Assembly: GCA_958299035.1 (NCBI GenBank)
Contig: CATQJL010000305.1
Span: 61,148,486-61,212,485, forward strand
From: Cylicocyclus nassatus
Lineage: Eukaryota; Nematoda; Chromadorea; Rhabditida; Strongylidae
Length of the DNA stretch: 64,000 nucleotides
Direction of reading: 5' to 3'
The first letter of the stretch is position 1, and each line of letters starts with the position of its first letter. The translations under genes were made by a program, and so were the position numbers. Under the pieces are notes generated by a model. The model was not told the origin of the DNA and did not search any database. It saw only the letters and a list, made by a program, of their open reading frames with translations. This document shows, piece by piece, positions 11,101 through 22,120 of the stretch.

Positions 11101-14100
11101 TCTATGTCAGTTGTTCCTAGTATCCTTCTAGAATTCTAGTATTACCTTTGATGATGTTTCAAACAATCAGACATCACTCAATGTAGCAAATATTCGAACA
11201 CAATGCAGAAATTCTCTCAAAAATTCGAGAAAATTACATACTTGTAGCTTTATATACCTTTACGACAACGAAAAGCTTTTGACGTCAATTCATGCTTTAC
11301 CTCTAAAAAGCTGCTACCCTGAAAACAAACGGTCGATAATTCACGCGAAATTGTCCAACCAGTCCAAAGATGTAAGGTCACATAGACAATTGTGCCTGAG
11401 GTTTTCTATTTTACTTCCAAACTGGATATTAAGGAAAACAATCGGTCATTCAAGAGGTCATTCTATCAGAACTCTTGAGTTTTACGATCAGCACATTAGT
11501 AGCTCATTTGCTGTCAGAAAAGCAGACCAAGATTCAGTAGACCCCCCAAAGCTTCTCCCTACCACACACCCCAAAATTAGTTACAAAATTTTTGAAATGA
11601 TACTTACATGAGTTATGAAAATGTCAAGCGACTCGTTCATACTCTGATCGATTGAAATGGTTCTCAAAAATTCTGAGAATTTAAATTAGCCTTATAAAAT
11701 TTTTTCGGGCGTCATGCGCCCGCAAAATTTTTCGGCACCATCCCAAATTTTTTTCGAGTTTTGCCCCCTCCTCCCGAGCGGAATTCCTGGGTACGCCACT
11801 AGGAACCTTATTATGAGAAATGTGCGGAAATTTCTTAAACATAAATGTCTCTATTTAGGTAGTAGTTAAACCGGAGGAACCGATTAATGCGGTGAGTGGC
11901 TTTCAAATATAGTGATAATATGAAAATCTTAAATCACATAGCTAAATCATTTGAGATAAAGGAAGTCAGAAACCATCATAGTTTTAATGCAGCTCGGAGC
12001 AAACAAGTAGCATGCACTAAATTGTGCGATTGTTCTTTGCGTATTAGTGTAATGACAGACAAATTGACAGGAGAATTCTATTACGAAAAATGCGCAAAAA
12101 TTAGCCAAAAGTGATTGTTCAGATTTGCATGTTAGGTGGCTAGTTAGCTTGATTCAAGTATATGCTTATTGCTGGCGTCATTGCAAGCATTCTATAACTT
12201 TTGCGTTACTAAGCCGCTTACTGCTGCACCTCCAAATCTAACTGTGAAAGTGAATGGAAGCATGAAAGAGAGAAAAAATTTTACAACGGAGAATGTGCAA
12301 CCACTCAAACATGTGTGCTACTGTACCAAGTAACAGCGAAAATAATGAAAATAAAGGTGAGAACATCGTATAGGGCATTTGAAAAGTCGTGACAATGGCG
12401 CGACCGCGCCCGACACGCACGCCACTTCCGGAAGTTGCATTTTCTTGGTTTTCAACCCTAGTTTTTTGCTTACGTATGATAATATTGAGACACTGGAAAT
12501 GGCTGAGCTGAACGTTAAGGTGATGCCTTCTTGTATGAGCGTTTTATGCTTCTATGGGCGCAAAGTCCGCAGTAAAATCCGTCGCCACGATTTTACAAAT
12601 AAACTCTAGTCTTGATGCACTGAGCAAAAAATGTAGCATAACCACTTTTTTGTACGTATCGCAGATCAGTATAATAACAACCTAGTCACAATCGAGTTTT
12701 TTGTTGTTATACGAGCAGTCCTATAATGAAGGATGCAAAAAATGCATAGTAAAAACCAAATTTTTTATTTTAGACAAGAGTCCAGGGTACGGGAGGAAAC
12801 CTTTGCCCACTGCCGCCAAATGCTGTCAAGCTCGGAGTGAGTAAATTAATTTTCTGTAAAGCCGATTGTCAGCGCTTGTATAATGCCACATGACTAGGAG
12901 ATCCTGAATTCTATAACGGCGATAAACTTGGTGAATTGGTCAAATATTTCAAATTATCCTTTTGTTTCGGCGTATACAAGAGGAATCCTAAGCTCTCTCT
13001 GAAAACGCATGAGCGTTGATAAATCATATTTGCGTAGACTTCCGCCATTTAAGACTTTCAAGATTGCAGCACTCTGAAATTGAAAACATTCTGTTCTAAC
13101 TGGAAGTATCAGCATACATGCATTTTGTGAAAGGCGAAAAATTCGGGAACTTGCCCAAATTCAAGCGTTATTGTTAGCTTATAGACCTTTTAGGACCTTA
13201 GTCTTTGAAAATTGTTAATTTGCCGGAATTGCAATTTTTCTTAGCAAATGACCACGCGGACTGACAATTGAATTAGTGATCGCTTAGGCATGTTGAGAGG
13301 CGGAATAGAACCATCAATACATATTTAGGGCGTTCTTTTTTATTATGTTTTAGAACATTTTAATCAGTTCAATCAAGTTCTTATGATGACGGTATTTAAT
13401 AACATTGCGCTTGCACAGGACAATTATAGTTTCACAACGACCTAGGTGACAGCAAGGGGCATTTTGAAAGGTATATGGTGAATCTTCATTAAAAACGTTT
13501 GCCTGATGTGTTGTGATGTATCTTTTACCTGGCTATTTTTAGCTTATCTTACAAGGGAACGATACTCGGTGTCCGTGGCCTTTTGAAATGAGATGTATAC
13601 CATTACACTCGTCCTGGAACGCTGATTCCAAATCTTACTTCCGTTTCTGCTAATCGCTCCAAAGATGTTATCATGGATCGCGCAGAGTTTGGCTGCCCAG
13701 TGAAAATTTGTCGGAGTGCCAATGACATAGGTGCGTTGTGGTCTAATGGTTAGTGCGATAGCCTCATGAGTTGATGCAGCTCTAGGTTCGACTCCTCTTG
13801 TGTTTTTTAGTTTTGCGTTGACTCAACTAACCTTCTTTCACATCCTCAAGTTAAATGAACGCCCTTGCTCTTGAAAAAATGTGGAATTTTAGAAAAAATC
13901 ACTACTGTTTGCGCTAAAATGTATTCAATGGTCATAATTCGAGTAAACTTTCTCGAACAAGGTTAATTGAGGCAAAAGTAATGCGAAAGTAAAAATGCAA
14001 AGGATATGAACCTACATCAACTTATGAGGCTATCGCACTAACCATTAGACCAGAACGTGGTCGCAGTAGAGGCCGTTCCAATGACCGTATTTCCCTTAAG

Positions 14101-15096
14101 CGGCCAAACCTGGATCGAAATTCCTTCATAACTTTTTCCAGAGAAACGATTAGCAGAAACGGAAGTCAGATTCGGAATCAGCGTTCGAAAACGAGTGTAA
14201 TGGTGTACATGTCGTCTCAAAAAGCCATGGACGTTGAGTATCGTTTCCTTGTTAGCAGATTTGCAATCGTTCTTAGCAGTTGAACTTGTGTAAAGATAGA
14301 GGGAAATCAAATCATTAGCGCTTGAAAATTATTAGCGTGCACCCATTTAGAGTGTGTCCTACATTGAAATAATTGCTTTGAGTACTTGAAGTGAGTAGAT
14401 TAGCAATCTGGGTGTGCTCATTTGAATTATACAAGCAATGAATTTAGGCGCTCAACAAAATTCAACTTTTTCAGACAAACAACGCATTGCAGTTCCTTCT
14501 ATATAAAATCAGTACGTTCACACAAGATAAGGTAAGTTTCGTTCGTGTTCAACGCAGTCGCCTTTCAAGCGTTGGCATAAAAAGTGTAGATTACAATTAC
14601 GATGACAGAAAATAATTGTATGTAACCTCAGTCAACGTGATTTTGAGCCGGGATTGTGAATTCAATAGCACTTTTGAATAGTCTTGCGATTCATTGCACC
14701 AGCAGTTGTCTTGCCAAGGTAATTTACTGCCTTCATAACTTTCGTCGTTGAGAGGAATTGAGAATTTTGGTAATATTGAGATTTTTGGGTCCCGACTGAT
14801 TTAGGTGAACTATGTAATGAGAATGCAGGTTCTACCACATTGAGAGTCCACTGAGCTGTTGGGTTACCCACTGAGAAAACGTACGTACACAGTAACTTTC
14901 CTCATAAAACAAATATGGTTGGAACATCGCAAATTATTGTCTAGGAAGTTGCACTATCATGATGGCTGTGCCAAAAGCTAGTCCTGTCTTCTAGACGAAA
15001 TGGCGAATATCCGTTAAGGTTTCGCGTGACTTGGAAGTAATCTTATCATTCCAGATCAGAGAGCTGTTGGATATAGTGGATGCGATGAGCTGGTAA
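8146..15096 (+). CDS. Micro-exon secreted protein gene, left paralogue
   Basis: This is an unrecognised family. Exons, all a multiple of three and all phase 0: 8146-8169, 8231-8269, 8657-8686, 9042-9110, 11859-11891, 12774-12836, 14475-14531, 15055-15096 (118 residues, ending MSW-stop). Exons 1 and 2 form a signal peptide (MKLLVLGA then TLLVTALDAIPAK). Next comes an acidic module (NRAADEPIKA), a Gly/Pro module (GFGTGFNESSYPPAAK), an acidic module (VVVKPEEPINA), a Gly/Pro module (GTGGNLCPLPP) and the C-terminus (NNALQFLLYKIS, then IRELLDIVDAMSW). A further phase-0 exon at 10774-10818 (GHTTKEMVVPCPFEP) has good splice sites and aligns with exon 3 of the paralogue, so it may be used. Every exon was found by matching coding blocks and splice sites in the inverted copy. 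Function is unknown; secretion is inferred. Introns contain MITEs, CT tracts and a G-run repeat. Confidence 0.75.
8568..8622 (+). repeat. CT-rich microsatellite in intron
   Basis: A (CT)n/(CTCA)n tract precedes the acceptor of the third exon. Similar pyrimidine tracts occur upstream of most acidic-module exons in both paralogues: about 9190-9245 here, and on the minus strand near 48745, 49445 and 50030. This marks them as part of a repeated intron unit. Confidence 0.7.
9510..10376. mobile_element. Tc1/mariner-like foldback MITE with TA target duplication
   Basis: The termini are CAGGGTGTTTCAAAAAGTGT and the reverse complement of a sequence ending GGGACACTCTG, flanked by TA at 9508-9509 and 10377-10378. 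The terminal inverted repeats extend over about 180 bp: 9580-9680 pairs with 10010-10105. The paralogous arm has the uninterrupted site near 51311-51326. No transposase is visible, so it would be non-autonomous. Confidence 0.85.
10108..10300. mobile_element. Foldback element nested in the right arm of the MITE
   Basis: Arms of about 65 bp begin AGGTAGGTGCCAAAGTAAGC and end GCACCTACCT, with GTTCAGCTTCGTTCAGCTGC and its reverse complement inside. It splits the outer element's inverted repeat, which resumes after 10300. CCTTA at 10103-10107 and 10298-10302 could be its target duplication, but this is ambiguous. Confidence 0.75.
11700..11803 (-). repeat. Dispersed G-run repeat, copy 2
   Basis: The reverse complement of the GGCGTACCCAGG core is at the right edge, with a C-rich run next to it. 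It sits at the position mirrored by the copy at 50250, so it was inserted before the arms were duplicated. Related intron sequence extends left to about 10980. Confidence 0.65.
13552..14251. mobile_element. 700-bp foldback MITE with TTA target duplication and tRNA-like arms
   Basis: It starts CAAGGGAACGATACTC and ends GAGTATCGTTTCCTTG, flanked by TTA at 13549-13551 and 14252-14254. Arms of about 240 bp. Each arm carries a tRNA-like A-box (TGGTCTAATGGTTAG); the left arm continues to a B-box (GGTTCGACTCC) near 13794. The three-base TTA duplication suggests the PIF/Harbinger superfamily; no transposase is visible. Confidence 0.8.
13735..13803 (+). repeat. tRNA-like segment inside the foldback arm
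   Basis: A-box TGGTCTAATGGTTAG and B-box GGTTCGACTCC lie about 45 nt apart, but the acceptor stem is not paired. The A-box half occurs again, inverted, at about 14012-14060 as part of the other arm. It is a relic captured by a MITE, not a working tRNA. Confidence 0.5.
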
Positions 15097-15658
15097 ATAT
15101 GGTGAGCTTTTAAACACTGCATACACCTTATCTAAGTATAGTACTCTGCGATTTTATTTTGCATAAGTCACAGACTAAACCGTTTGCAACCGGTAAGAAA
15201 ACCTATTCAGGTAAAAAAATTGAATTTATTATTAGCACAAATACTAGCTTGTAACTTTGTTGCATCAATCAAATAAGATTCAGTAACTTACTTTTGAACC
15301 CAAATTATAGTTATGCACCACTTTTGAAGAAGATTTGGGTTGAATGCAATGAACGATAATTACAATGATTTAACTTACAACTTTCTGACGACTACATTTG
15401 GAGAAAAGTATCGAAAAACAACATTTTGAATTTTATTGTAGTTTCCATTTTACTAAAGCATCAGTTAGTCTCGAAACATATGTGACATGTGAAAGACTCA
15501 AAAAATTCTCTGATTACCTTATCTTTTTCAAAAACGCAGATTGACCCCTGAAAATTTCTCGTTCAATAAGCAGCCTTTTTTAACCGTTTTCAAGAACAAA
15601 AAGTCTTTCCGAAATATAAATAAAATATTATTGCCAAATCGTGTGAAAGTAAAACTTA
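15097..15658. other. Downstream flank of the left micro-exon gene
   Basis: AT-rich sequence with no gene I can support. It is matched in reverse at about 46740-47195. I see no unambiguous AATAAA polyadenylation signal close behind the stop codon. Confidence 0.4.
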
Positions 15659-16122
15659 CAAGGGAAAGATACATGGTCGAAGTGGCATTTCATCTTGAAA
15701 TGTATACTGTCTTATAGAGCTTAGGACGCTGATTCCGAATCTGTCTTCTTTATCTGCCGAGCGCCTCTGGACGCCGAGTTATGAGCGTTCTTTGGGTTGA
15801 AAAATTGAATGCGTAATTAGAGCAAAATTCGTCAGAATTGCTCAAATGGTCCAATGTTGGTTATCAGAGCACTCCATTTCAAAGGATACTTTTTGTCCAA
15901 AACACTCATACTACATGTTGTTCTATTTAGGCGCTGAAAGTCCGCAATAGTCAATTTTACTTAAATTCTGCGTTCATTTTTCGCTCCAAAAAACGTTTAT
16001 AACTCGGCGTCCAGAGGCGCTCGGCAGATAACGAAGAAAGATTCGGAATCAGCGTTTAACGCTCTTCAAAATAGTATATGACCCATTTGAAAAGGCCACT
16101 TCGACTGATCCGACCTCCCTTG
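15659..16122. mobile_element. 464-bp foldback MITE, same family as 13552-14251
   Basis: It starts CAAGGGAAAGATAC and ends CCTCCCTTG, flanked by TTA at 15656-15658 and 16123-16125. Arms: 15659-15790 pairs with about 15990-16122; GCGCCTCTGGACGCCGAGTT is inside. The other arm of the segmental duplication shows the empty site with a single TTA (minus strand near 46750-46755), which defines the insertion precisely. Confidence 0.88.
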
Positions 16123-17221
16123 TTAGATGACTTTGTAGTCAATGCGCAGAGTTTCTTTACTTTTGTAAGTGCTTTCCAAATGTATTTTTCTACGTAAACA
16201 AAATCCAGCATAATACATTTTTCAGACTGCCGACTCCCCAAAGAAGCTTCCACTCTTCCTAATCACAACGTCACTGTTGAATAAACTGTTGTTGAATCGT
16301 TGTTTTTTGTTGTACCGAAAAAAATGCACACTCAAGAAATTTCAACATGCCATTGACCGAATGTAGGTCAGAAAATAGATAAAAGTTTTCATAGAAATCT
16401 GAGGAAGCGATTTTTGACCAGTGAGATAGCGCAGATAAAGTGTCACATCCTTACCTCACTGTCATTACAGAAATTTTTTTGCATGTATGTTAGGAACATG
16501 CACAGTCTCACATGCCCTACTGATTCTAAACATAAATCATTGTCTGAATTTTGTTTCAGATTCTGAGTCAGCACCTAAGAACTATGTACAGACGTAATGA
16601 CGAGAAAGGGTTACTCGCTAATCTGTGACCAAAATTCAAAAAAAAATTACTTTTTTGTGTGTTCGTCGGAGGGAGCAAAATGTTTGTCAAAAATCTCTTC
16701 AAGGAGCTTGTTAATGCTCATCATTGCGGAAAGAGCATGCATGCTCATCGCAACACTGCACTTATTTACATATGTGTAGTCTGCACCATCGTACAAGGCA
16801 CTGCAAAAAAATTAGTACCATCATCAAAGTATTGTGGTGTCAGTCAGTTCTTTGAAGTTCGATATCGGCGTCATCATCAGATGTGTGAAAACGGATGACT
16901 TTATGACTTGCTCACCATAATTCCAAGCGCCTCTCCACACTTTGTCAGTCTAGACCTAGTCTTAAACTCGCAAAAGAGGTCTCAAAGCCAGGAAATGAAA
17001 AACTTGAATCCACCAACGCTAGCAACAACTCCGCACCTTTGATGGTAAAGGACTCGAGTTTCATTCAAGGAGTTTTTTTTATCGCGTAATCAAGCTCACC
17101 TAACAATATGAGTGGAGTAAATCACTACTGATAGACAAGCATTCATTTTTGAAATACAGGCTTTCTTGCCTGAACTCCACACGGTTCAGAAATTTTTCTT
17201 GGCGCGAATGTAGTCTTGTTG

Positions 17222-17413
17222 TTAAGTAGTGCATTTCAGTTTATAATCATTTTCGCAATGTGTCCCAATCTTATGCCGTCCCAGCAGTGAGGTTAAAGTT
17301 TTTCGATTTTTACTGGCTAAATGCTCTTTCAAGTTCACACCTAAATTTACTGTCTCTCCTTTATGACAGCCTTGGTAGCTTAGGCATTCCAAGGTACACC
17401 CGGTCATCCACAT
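17222..17413 (-). pseudogene. GIY-YIG endonuclease remnant, outer foldback arm
   Basis: The minus-strand frame reads CHKGETVNLGVNLKEHLASK and later LLGRHKIGTHCENDYKLKC. This resembles the C-terminal GIY-YIG endonuclease region found after reverse transcriptase in nematode retroelements (typical pattern G-E-T-G-R-x-L-x-x-R-x-K-E-H-L). The GIY-YIG motif itself is degraded. The same domain occurs at 19005-22120 on the plus strand. Confidence 0.5.
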
Positions 17414-18952
17414 TTCTTATTTTGTCGTAGGGACAATTAAAAAGACAACATAATCCATAATGAACGCGTTATCTAGTCTTTTTAGCAAAAACTGCTTCTT
17501 TATTACGGAATTTCAACAAGCATTACATGATTTTGCAATAAATCTCTATACATTTTTTGATGGCCCACTTACTATATTGCTCACAATCTTTAGAAACCAG
17601 AAAACGCGATTGTGCTGATTATAGGTCGAATTTTGAAGACTTGAAGTCAATGTAATTCGTGCGATGCACTGTGCGTTCTTATCAAATAAGAGAAACGAAC
17701 AATTTTGAATTGTCTAACTTCCTACTTACAAACCTTTCTTCTAGATCAACTCAAATCTCATTAAATTGAATATCATTCACTTTTTTTTACATAAACGTCA
17801 TTAATCTTTCCTTGGAAACAGGATTGTAGATGTCATGTCTGTTAGATGTTGCTCAGCATTTCTTTTATAAAGTATGAGACATCACAGAAATTCGCTTCTT
17901 TGTCGCTTACAGATATCCGCGCAGGCAATGTATGTTGACAGATTCACTTAATTTTTCGAAAATCTCCATTCGCATTGAGTGATGTTGGTGTTGCGGTCGT
18001 GTTCGAATTTCTGGTAAAGACCGTTGCTAAGGTTTTTTTTAGCAATTTGCATGGTTAGGTGAGAGTAGCTATTCCGTCTAACTCAACGTCGCAAATCAGT
18101 TAAAGGCAGTGTCCGGGCAACGATTTTGAGATTTTGTGTTTACCCGGGCCTACTCACTAGGCTGGATCCGAAAATCCACACTACAAAGCGCGAAAACGGC
18201 GAAAAGGGCTCTAACATAGAATGGAAATCAGCAGGTGGGGGGGGGGGGTCTTCTTTGCTGTGAATTTACGCTCCCAGCTTCCAAAGCTATCTTCTTGGTT
18301 TCGCTTTCAAGTCAGTCGTTCACTTAGTCGGTGGCGACATCAGTGCGGCTAGCGGAATCGAGAAGCTGAGAGCGTGAATTCACAGCAGGGAAGACTCCAT
18401 CGGCTGACTTCATTTCTACGTCATAACCCTTTTTAGCAGTTTTCGCGCTCTTCAGTGTGGACGGATTCAGCAAAGCGATTATGTTCGGATAAGCACAAAA
18501 TCTCAAAACCGACTTTTTGCCCGGGCACTACCTTTGAGCGATATAAGCCTGCCACCACCTTGCGAAAAACTAAGGGACATTTGTAATCAGGCGAAAGTGA
18601 GGGATTTTTGAGTGCGCACGAGGATGTTCCTATCACAACGACTTTGTCGGCTTTCATTATATCTTGAGCCGAACCTCTAGGCTTATTAGGCGTAGGTTTG
18701 CTGTAGTATGTCATTGCTTCTCAGACTGCGCCCGCGAGTTGGTCGTACTCATAACGTGATGTGGATCCAGCGCTATAATGTAACAAGTCAGCAAGTCGCA
18801 CATTTTTTAAATTCATCTCAAACTCCTTCAAGTTATTTCTGACAGAAACCGTTTACCTCTAATTCTTTTGCATCACATTTGAAAATGGTACTATACATTA
18901 CACGTTGCTTCTCTTTGATAATGATGCTCAACGCTTATCGTAAATATTTCGT

Positions 18953-19044
18953 ACCCGCGGATTATTATCAGGAAGTCCATGGCAGAAATCTAGCTGTTAC
19001 CCGCGGATCATTATCAGAAAGTTTATGGCGGAAATCTAGCTGTA
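18953..19044 (+). repeat. 46-bp direct duplication
   Basis: Two adjacent diverged copies begin ACCCGCGGAT at 18953 and 18999. The mirrored sequence in the right arm (near 42320-42370) has one copy, so the duplication is private to the left arm. Confidence 0.75.
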
Positions 19045-22000
19045 AGGTTGAAAGAGCATTTATCCAAAAATACGAAGAAAGTAAAAACATTGCTGGGACA
19101 ACATAAGATTGGGACACATTACTTACTTACTTAGATGCTTAGATGGCCCGTCCTCATGTGAAGTGCGGGCCCCAGTACAGAAGTTGCCATTTTTCCCTGT
19201 CCCTCGCTTCAGACATCCACGATCTTCTTGGCCGTCGTCGGTGGCTGCGTCCACGAGTTCCAGGGGCGAAAGTCGTATCCAGCTGACTTCTCAGCTGGCC
19301 CATCCGTTCCACGAACACGTCTGCCCATCTCGTCGGTGATCTTCCTCGAGGACGTTTGGCTTCGCGAGGAATCTACTCAGATGTTCTTAGTGTCCATCTG
19401 TCGTCGGTTCTTCCCATTATGTGACCGGCCCATCGGTGTTTTGGCTTTTGCAACGTATTCCGCTGGGTCACGAAGACGGGACATTCTTCTCAAATCCGCA
19501 CTGCGAAGTCCGACTAAATGTTGCTTGTGTCGGGTAATCTTCAGAAGACTGCGCTCGAGCGCTCTGTGGGTGGTCCGTAAAGCTTTCGACGTGGCTACAG
19601 TGTCGGCCCAAGTCTCAGGTGCGTAACAGCGCACCGGGAGAACGGTTGAGTCGAACAGGTGGGCACAAGCTCCGGGTCCGTCAGTTGGTTGGTGGCTGCT
19701 TCCTTCAGAGGCCCGAAGGCGTCCCAGGCTGCTCTTCTTCTCCTGTTAAGCTCTTCCCTCAGGTCGTTCATCGAACGTCCGAGATACACGTAAGAAGACG
19801 TCTCCATAATAGAGATGCCTTCCAATTTTATTTCTGCATCTTCGCAAAGGACGTTCCTCATGAACTGAGTTTTCTTCCGATTTATTCGCAACCCGATCTT
19901 CTTCCTTACTTCGTTCAGTTCCTTCAGAATCGTCGCTGCTTCACTGATAATGCTCGAGAAGAGAACAATGTCGTCCGCAAAACGAAAGTTCGACGACAGG
20001 AATCTTCCATCAACTCGTATGCCTCTCTCGTCCCAATCCTGTGACTTCATCACCCACTGCAAGGCCGCGGTGAACAGCTTCGACGAAATTGTGTCGCCTT
20101 GTCGGACCCCTTTCCCAATTGGTACGGTCAGGGGGCGATGGAATAGCTGCATCGTCGTTGTACAGTCCTTGTAGCAGTTGGCTAACGTCCTCACGTAAGC
20201 TGGGTCCACTCCTTGGTCGACTAGCGCAGACAGGATGGCGTTGGTTTCGACGCTGTCAAAGGCTTTCTAGTAGTTGACAAAGGTTAGGACGAGAAACAGC
20301 CGGCACTTTCGGCTTTCTATGACCCTCGAAACGGTTTGGATGTGGCCCATGCAGCTGAATCCTTTGCGAAATTTAGCATATTCTTGGGGTTGGACTTCAT
20401 CCAGTGTCCTAGATATGCGAACGAAGATAATCTTCGCGAAAAGTTTGTACAGCACACCCAGCAGGCATATTGTACGATAGTTCCGAAAATCCTCCCGTTC
20501 ACCCTTCTCAAAGAGAAGGACGGTTCTTGACGTTTCCCACTGATCGGGGATCCTCTCCTTCTTAAGATGTCAAATGCGACGCTAGAACTTCGTGGAGAAG
20601 GTGTCCTGCGACTCGCAGAAGTTCAACGGAAAGATGACCTGGTCCTGGAGCCGGACGTCTTCATGGTTTGTATCGCGGTGCACGGGTGTCAATGAGCGGA
20701 AGAAGAGGTTAGTGTTAAAGTTCTTCGCGATAGATTCCATCTTGTATGGGGAAGAAGTAGGTTGTGGTCGTACGTTGAGTCCTCCTCGATGGGCAGTCAC
20801 AACTTGATATGAGCTCTTCCAGCCTGTTACCGCAAACGACTTCCTTCCTTCTCGCGATACTGTGGCAAACCTTCTTTTTCAGCTTTCAACTGAATCGTAC
20901 CTTCGCTCGAAGGAGGCGGTAATCGGAGCCACTGCAGAAGAATGGAACTACTGAGACATCGAGCAAGCTCCATGTTGGTTGATGAGAATGTGGTCGATCT
21001 CGCATGAGTTGCTCCCTTGGGCGATTCCCATGTCACCGGCGATATTCTTTCTTCACGAAGATGGAATTTCCATGGAAAGAGAGAAGCCTAACAAGACGGT
21101 TGCCGTTTTCGTTCCGGAGCCTATATTCTATTCAAACTTCCCGATCCTATAATTCTTTTCTAGTGGCATCCCGATTTTTGCGTTGAAATCGCCCACAACA
21201 AACTTGTAGAAGGACTTTTCGTTGCGGACGACCTGCTCCACGTCTTCGTAGAAAGCACTAGTTCTGAGTCCTCATCTGCTGATGCTGATGAGTAGCAATT
21301 GATGATGCTGACGATCTTCTGACGTGGAGGTTGTATTCGTAGGATGCATGCGAATCGACAAGATGGACGATAGATGGGAGGACAACAGAGCCAACGCCTC
21401 CAACATTTCGTGATGGAACCTTCTCACTACAAATGATGAGCGTGCATCACTGATCTGTCGCACGTCCTTCTTCCTGGACTTCGTTTCCTGCAGAGCGATG
21501 ATGTGGTACTTGATGTGCTCTGCAGCGTCGAGAAGAAGCGTGGAGGTTACCGTTTGTGGAGAGGGTTCTAGCGTTGTATGTGCAGAGCATGAGGCAGTCT
21601 TCATGGCGTTCGTCCGGGCAGACGTGTCGTTTTTGTCCGATCCAAAATGCGCCCTAAGAACCCTGCCATCGTTTTTGCTACTACCCGGCGCCTTAGGGGG
21701 ATCCGATGTGCAGGGTTTATTTCTCTTCTTTTTGCTGATCGAGTAATAAAATGTTTCCCCTACAAAAACAGAATTACTAGACCAACTCCTGATTTCCACG
21801 ATGCGATCGCTGACCTCGGATGTGGAGCGGGGAGGGACCGCTAACGACCAGAAGAAGCCAGACGATGGTAGACCTGGCCTGGCCGGCTCTTAGCTAGGCA
21901 TCCGGCCGAGACCGGAAACGTCGAACTCCTTCACAGCTTGGGAGGCCCTGCCAGAGCATACACTCGGCTGTGCATCGCAGTTCGGCACCCAGTGTCACCC

Positions 22001-22120
22001 CCACCCCACAATGAGGCGGCCGACCATTGTGGGGATTGGGACACATTGCGGATATGATTACAAAGTGAAATGCACCATCTTAACAACAAGACTACGATTC
22101 GCGCCAAGAAATTATTGGAG
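19005..22120 (+). pseudogene. GIY-YIG endonuclease remnant split by the LINE
   Basis: The plus-strand frame reads NLAVRLKEHLSKNTKKVKTL and LLGQHKIGTH up to the target site at 19107-19120, and resumes after 22047 with CGYDYKVKCTILTTRL, stopping near 22120. The two halves join in frame across one copy of the 14-bp target duplication, which shows the LINE landed inside this remnant. It pairs with the inverted copy at 17222-17413. Confidence 0.55.
19121..22033 (-). mobile_element. RTE-like LINE, near full length, inactive
   Basis: A 14-bp target duplication GATTGGGACACATT lies at 19107-19120 and 22034-22047. On the minus strand, an endonuclease-type region near 21490-21600 reads HIIALQETKSRKKDVRQISD. 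The reverse transcriptase lies at about 19595-20500, with KGVRQGDTISSKLF, FADDIVLFS and YVYLGRSM. A short TTAC-repeat 3' end adjoins 19121. Reading frames are broken: the RT has an in-frame TAG within the FVNY...KAFDSVE block near 20266-20268, and the parts lie in different frames. The 5' end (about 21840-22033) is GC-rich and non-coding. Assignment to RTE rests on overall similarity remembered from nematode elements. Confidence 0.85.

Noticed and set aside
19228..20480. Plus-strand reading frames of 62-141 residues over the LINE
   Set aside because: They are antisense shadows of the minus-strand reverse transcriptase.
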